A stretch of DNA of 64,000 nt, from positions 682,001-746,000 of the forward strand of contig NC_007799.1 in the NCBI RefSeq assembly GCF_000013145.1, given 5' to 3'. Under the pieces are notes generated by a model. The model was not told the DNA's origin and did no database searches. It saw nothing but the letters and a program-made list of their open reading frames with translations. The DNA is from Ehrlichia chaffeensis str. Arkansas (lineage in GTDB: Bacteria > Pseudomonadota > Alphaproteobacteria > Rickettsiales > Anaplasmataceae). A program made the position numbers and the translations under genes. Each line of letters starts with the position of its first letter. Position 1 is the first letter of the stretch. Below are positions 60,812-64,000 of the stretch, one piece after another.

Positions 60812-61337
60812 TCTGATCTCTCACAATAAAATGCAGCTTAAGTTTGCATAAATTAATTTAGAATAATAAGCAATTACAGTCAATTAAAAGGAACCATTAC
60901 CTATACATATATCAAAATATAACTCTTACGTTGAGTTGTACATACAACGTATTATCAATTTCATTAGATTATAAAAAATAACATAAACTATATAACGTTG
61001 ATCGCAGAGTATTTGTAAAAACATAAATAATGTTTCATTTTTACTAATTTAATAAATGCATCCCTTACAAAAGCTATCATATAAAACAAACTCTTAAATA
61101 AGATTATTAATAAACTATAGACAAAACATTTATAAAAAATAACCCTGAACATTAAATACCATACCTGCGTAATGTTAAACTTACTAATACTAATAACAAT
61201 TACTTTAGCTTAGTTGTAATTTACCAAGAATCACATGACTATTCATGGTAATATTTTTATTTACAACCTTGTTTCGCGTAAAACACATGCTTACGTATCT
61301 AACATAATTTAAAAATGTAATACTATTGTTTAGCACT
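60812..61337. other. Convergent spacer with dispersed repeat copy 2
   Basis: Over 500 bases between two convergent genes. It contains copy 2 of the dispersed repeat (60834-60929). No other feature seen. Confidence 0.6.
60834..60929. repeat. Dispersed direct repeat, copy 2
   Basis: Same orientation as copy 1 at 57401. The first ~57 bases and the last ~25 are almost identical, with differences around GGAACCATTACCTATAC. It begins only about 20 bases after the stop of the PpiD-like gene. Confidence 0.9.
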
Positions 61338-62534
61338 CTATGATAATTTACCACACGCATCTAAAATACGATCACAAGCTTTAGATAAATGTTCAGTAGA
61401 AGTAGCATAAGATATTCTAAAAAATCCTTGTGCTCCAAACGCTTCACCTGGCACTACAGCAACATTGTAATCTTCTAATAAGTACTTAGTAAAATCCATA
61501 GCACTATTTATAACCAAACCATTCCTTGTACTTTTACCTATCAACTTTTTACAAGAAATAAATACATAAAACGCACCTTGAGGCTTTTTAACAGATAACA
61601 ATGAGGTATTATTTACCATATCTACCATCATATCACGACGTGCCGCAAATATTTTATTTCGTTCTTTTAAAAATTCTTGATCACCAGCTAAAGCCTGTAT
61701 TGATGCAAACTGTGCAATACTATTAGGATTTGTTGTACTTTGCGATTGTATAACAGAAATCGCACTAATAACTCTCGAATCACCAGCTATATACCCTATT
61801 CTCCATCCAGTCATGGCATACGCTTTTGAGACACCATTAATTGTAAAGACTCTATCATATAAGCGTGGCTCAACTTGGGCAATAGTGAAAAATTCAAGAT
61901 CATCATATATTATCTTTGAATATATATCATCAGTCATTACATAAATATTTGGGTATTTCAATAAAACTTCAGCAATACTTTTTAATTCTTCATATGTATA
62001 TACTAACCCTGTAGGATTATTCGGAGAATTCATAATTAACCACTTAGTTTTCTCAGTAATTACAGATTCTAATATATCAGGAGTTAATTTAAATGTTTCA
62101 CCACAATCAACAATAACAGGATTTCCTCCAGATATTTTTACCACATCTGGATAAGACACCCAATATGGGGATGGTATTATTACCTCATCACCACTATTTA
62201 TAGTAGCCATAAATAAATTATAAATACATTGTTTTGCACCATTTCCAACAGAAATCTGATTGACATTATAAATTAAATCATGATCCTGTTTGAAACGATC
62301 AATAATCACTTTTTTCAATTCAATAATACCATTAACTGCTGTATATTTAGTTTTACCAGAATTAATTGCATCAATAGCTGCTTGCTTAATATGCTGTGGT
62401 GTATCAAAATCAGGTTCACCAGCACTCAAAGAAATTACATCTACTCCTGACATTTTTAATTTTTGAGCTTGATTTGCAATTTCAAGTGTAGGTGAAGGTT
62501 TGATACACCCCATTCTTTCAGCTATAAGTGACAT
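61338..62534 (-). CDS. aatA: Aspartate aminotransferase (class I, PLP)
   Basis: Interconverts aspartate and oxaloacetate with glutamate/2-oxoglutarate. 398 residues. The PLP lysine is in NGVSKAYAMTGWRIGYIAG; also seen are SAGEPDFDTP, NSPNNPTG, and the C-terminal substrate-carboxylate Arg in FRISYATS. The sequence fits the Rickettsiales/thermophile Ib subgroup, members of which may also transaminate prephenate. Confidence 0.93.
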   Translation of the reverse strand: MSLIAERMGCIKPSPTLEIANQAQKLKMSGVDVISLSAGEPDFDTPQHIKQAAIDAINSGKTKYTAVNGIIELKKVIIDRFKQDHDLIYNVNQISVGNGAKQCIYNLFMATINSGDEVIIPSPYWVSYPDVVKISGGNPVIVDCGETFKLTPDILESVITEKTKWLIMNSPNNPTGLVYTYEELKSIAEVLLKYPNIYVMTDDIYSKIIYDDLEFFTIAQVEPRLYDRVFTINGVSKAYAMTGWRIGYIAGDSRVISAISVIQSQSTTNPNSIAQFASIQALAGDQEFLKERNKIFAARRDMMVDMVNNTSLLSVKKPQGAFYVFISCKKLIGKSTRNGLVINSAMDFTKYLLEDYNVAVVPGEAFGAQGFFRISYATSTEHLSKACDRILDACGKLS

Positions 62535-62917
62535 AATTACCCTAACATTTTTATATAAACAAATGTATTCTAGTACACTTCAACTAATATTCAATATTAT
62601 TGTTATCCACATCATAATTATATAATGTATTAATAATATCGAATAGCAGATATTACTTCAGTATTCTCAATATGAAATAAACTTAAAAAATAACCTAACA
62701 ACCCAGTATACAAAACTTTTGCATCACACATCCCTTATAAATAAAGATCACGTGATAAAACAACACAAGAGTCCTATAATTTAGATTGTAAATAAAAAAT
62801 TAAATATAAATTTCATATTATATGACAATTTATATCATAAATTATAATTACAAAACTATTAAATTGTAGTATTAAGTACTATAACGATTGTTGCTATATA
62901 ATTAACTAGGTAATTTT
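62535..62917. other. Divergent promoter region aatA/peroxiredoxin
   Basis: About 380 AT-rich bases between divergent genes. No repeat or structured RNA recognised. Confidence 0.4.
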
Positions 62918-63535
62918 ATGAATCTCATAACAAAACAAGCTATTGACTTTACAGCAAAAGCCGTTATGCCAGATGACAAAATATGTGAATTTAATTTGAA
63001 AGAATATGTCAGTGGCAAATATGCTATTTTGATCTTCTACCCTAGAGATTTTACGTTCGTATGCCCTACAGAAATTATATCTCTACACAATAGAATACCT
63101 CAATTTATAGAAAAAAACACTGAAATTATTGGTATTAGTACAGACTCAGAGTTTTGTCATAGCCATTGGCGTAACATTAGCATAAACAAAGGTGGAATTG
63201 ATAAAATTAGTTTCCCACTAATCGCAGATGACTCACATTTTATCTCTAATAGCTATGGGGTATTGCATAACAATAGTATTGCATTAAGGGCAACCTTTGT
63301 CATCGATGATAATTTCATAGTACGCCATCAATCGATAAATGACCTTCCTATAGGTAGAAACGTAGATGAGCTTTTAAGAATAATAGATGCAATAAAACAT
63401 CATCAGGTTCATGGAGAAGTATGCCCAGCTGGATGGATGAAAGGAGATCCAGCAATGGAAGCATCACAACATGGTATTGAAGATTACTTAAAATCACACA
63501 TAGATCACCTTGAAAAAAGTATTATGGATGAATAA
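62918..63535 (+). CDS. 2-Cys peroxiredoxin (AhpC/TSA family)
   Basis: Thiol peroxidase that reduces hydrogen peroxide and organic peroxides. 205 residues with the peroxidatic Cys in FYPRDFTFVCPTEI and the resolving Cys in GEVCPAGW, i.e. a typical 2-Cys enzyme. Its stop TAA is immediately followed by the ATG of the thioredoxin reductase gene. The two are thus one operon, which suggests electron supply through the thioredoxin system rather than AhpF. Confidence 0.95.
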   Translation: MNLITKQAIDFTAKAVMPDDKICEFNLKEYVSGKYAILIFYPRDFTFVCPTEIISLHNRIPQFIEKNTEIIGISTDSEFCHSHWRNISINKGGIDKISFPLIADDSHFISNSYGVLHNNSIALRATFVIDDNFIVRHQSINDLPIGRNVDELLRIIDAIKHHQVHGEVCPAGWMKGDPAMEASQHGIEDYLKSHIDHLEKSIMDE

Positions 63536-64000
63536 ATGACACAAACATATAATACAAAAGTTTTAATTATAGGATCTGGAGCAGCAGGTTGTACTGCTGC
63601 TATATATGCTGCTCGTGCAAACTTAAAACCTATATTAATAACTGGAATGTGCCCCGGGGGACAGCTTACAATTACTACAGATGTTGAAAATTTTCCAGGA
63701 TTTGCACATGCAGTACAAGGTCCAGATTTAATGGAACAAATGAAACAACAAGCTCATAACTCCGGAGCTCAGATTATATCTGACGAAATAAAAGAAATAC
63801 ATTCAGATGTATACCCTTTTAAATGTATAGGAATATTTGGTGATCAGTACATTGCAGATAGTATTATAATTGCAACAGGAGCTCAAGCAAAATGGCTCAA
63901 CATAAAAAGCGAAGAAACCTTTAAAGGTAGAGGTGTATCTGCATGTGCTACATGTGATGGAACGTTTTTCGCTGGTAGTGATATTGCCGTAATAGGAGGA
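63536..64000 (+). CDS. trxB: Thioredoxin reductase, 5' part (cut by window end)
   Basis: NADPH:thioredoxin oxidoreductase; 155 codons are present and the frame is still open at the window edge. The FAD-binding loop (LIIGSGAAGCTAA), PGGQLTITTDVENFPGF, ATGAQAKWL and the redox pair CATCDG are all visible, followed by the start of the NADPH-binding loop (IAVIGG). The ATG directly abuts the peroxiredoxin stop. Confidence 0.97.
   Translation, partial: MTQTYNTKVLIIGSGAAGCTAAIYAARANLKPILITGMCPGGQLTITTDVENFPGFAHAVQGPDLMEQMKQQAHNSGAQIISDEIKEIHSDVYPFKCIGIFGDQYIADSIIIATGAQAKWLNIKSEETFKGRGVSACATCDGTFFAGSDIAVIGG

Overview
The window is AT-rich DNA of an obligate intracellular Rickettsiales bacterium. Gene content points to Ehrlichia, most likely E. 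chaffeensis or a very close relative. The strongest marker is the 1463-residue ankyrin protein at 10548-14939, which I recognise as the p200/Ank200 effector. Retained arginine genes (argJ, argG), Msp4/P44-like surface proteins, large spacers and many local tandem duplications also fit that genus. The species call is from memory of the protein, not from a search.

Layout. 0.5-10.5 kb: fabG, two tRNAs with CAU anticodons (one elongator-like, one initiator), a family of small multi-spanning membrane proteins (one interrupted by an in-frame TGA), xthA, argJ, two secreted barrel-like proteins and argG. 10.5-21 kb: ank200, three tandem copies of the dgt 3' end, dgt, an IscA/ErpA-like protein with an acidic insert, lepB, nuoI and typA. 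21.6-27.2 kb: five tandem paralogues of an unrecognised soluble protein family, all on the minus strand. 27.4-34.1 kb: hemC, folC, gatA, yebC and prfB, the last with a programmed +1 frameshift.

33.9-42.1 kb is a roughly 2.63-kb unit present three times in tandem. Each unit carries the prfB 3' end (real in the first, dead in the other two), a DciA/DUF721-like gene whose protein is identical in all three copies, and a two-TM membrane protein of about 550 residues that has diverged as a mosaic. 42.2-50.1 kb holds more lineage-specific membrane proteins (373 and 759 residues, related to each other; 182 and 190 residues, related to each other). It also holds a 2.5-kb stretch with scattered decayed coding fragments. 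50.9-57.2 kb is a housekeeping cluster, truB-rpsO-pnp-methyltransferase-lepA. 57.8-64 kb holds tRNA-Arg, tsaB, a PpiD/SurA-like foldase, an aspartate aminotransferase, a 2-Cys peroxiredoxin and the start of trxB.

Housekeeping genes are single-copy and ordinary. The unusual parts are the lineage-specific families and a repeated pattern in which the 3' end of a gene (dgt, prfB, the 277-residue paralogue, the 546-residue proteins) has been copied into adjacent spacer. I saw no insertion sequence, phage or CRISPR array. The lineage-specific proteins are candidates for secreted or envelope factors, but nothing in the sequence proves a function.
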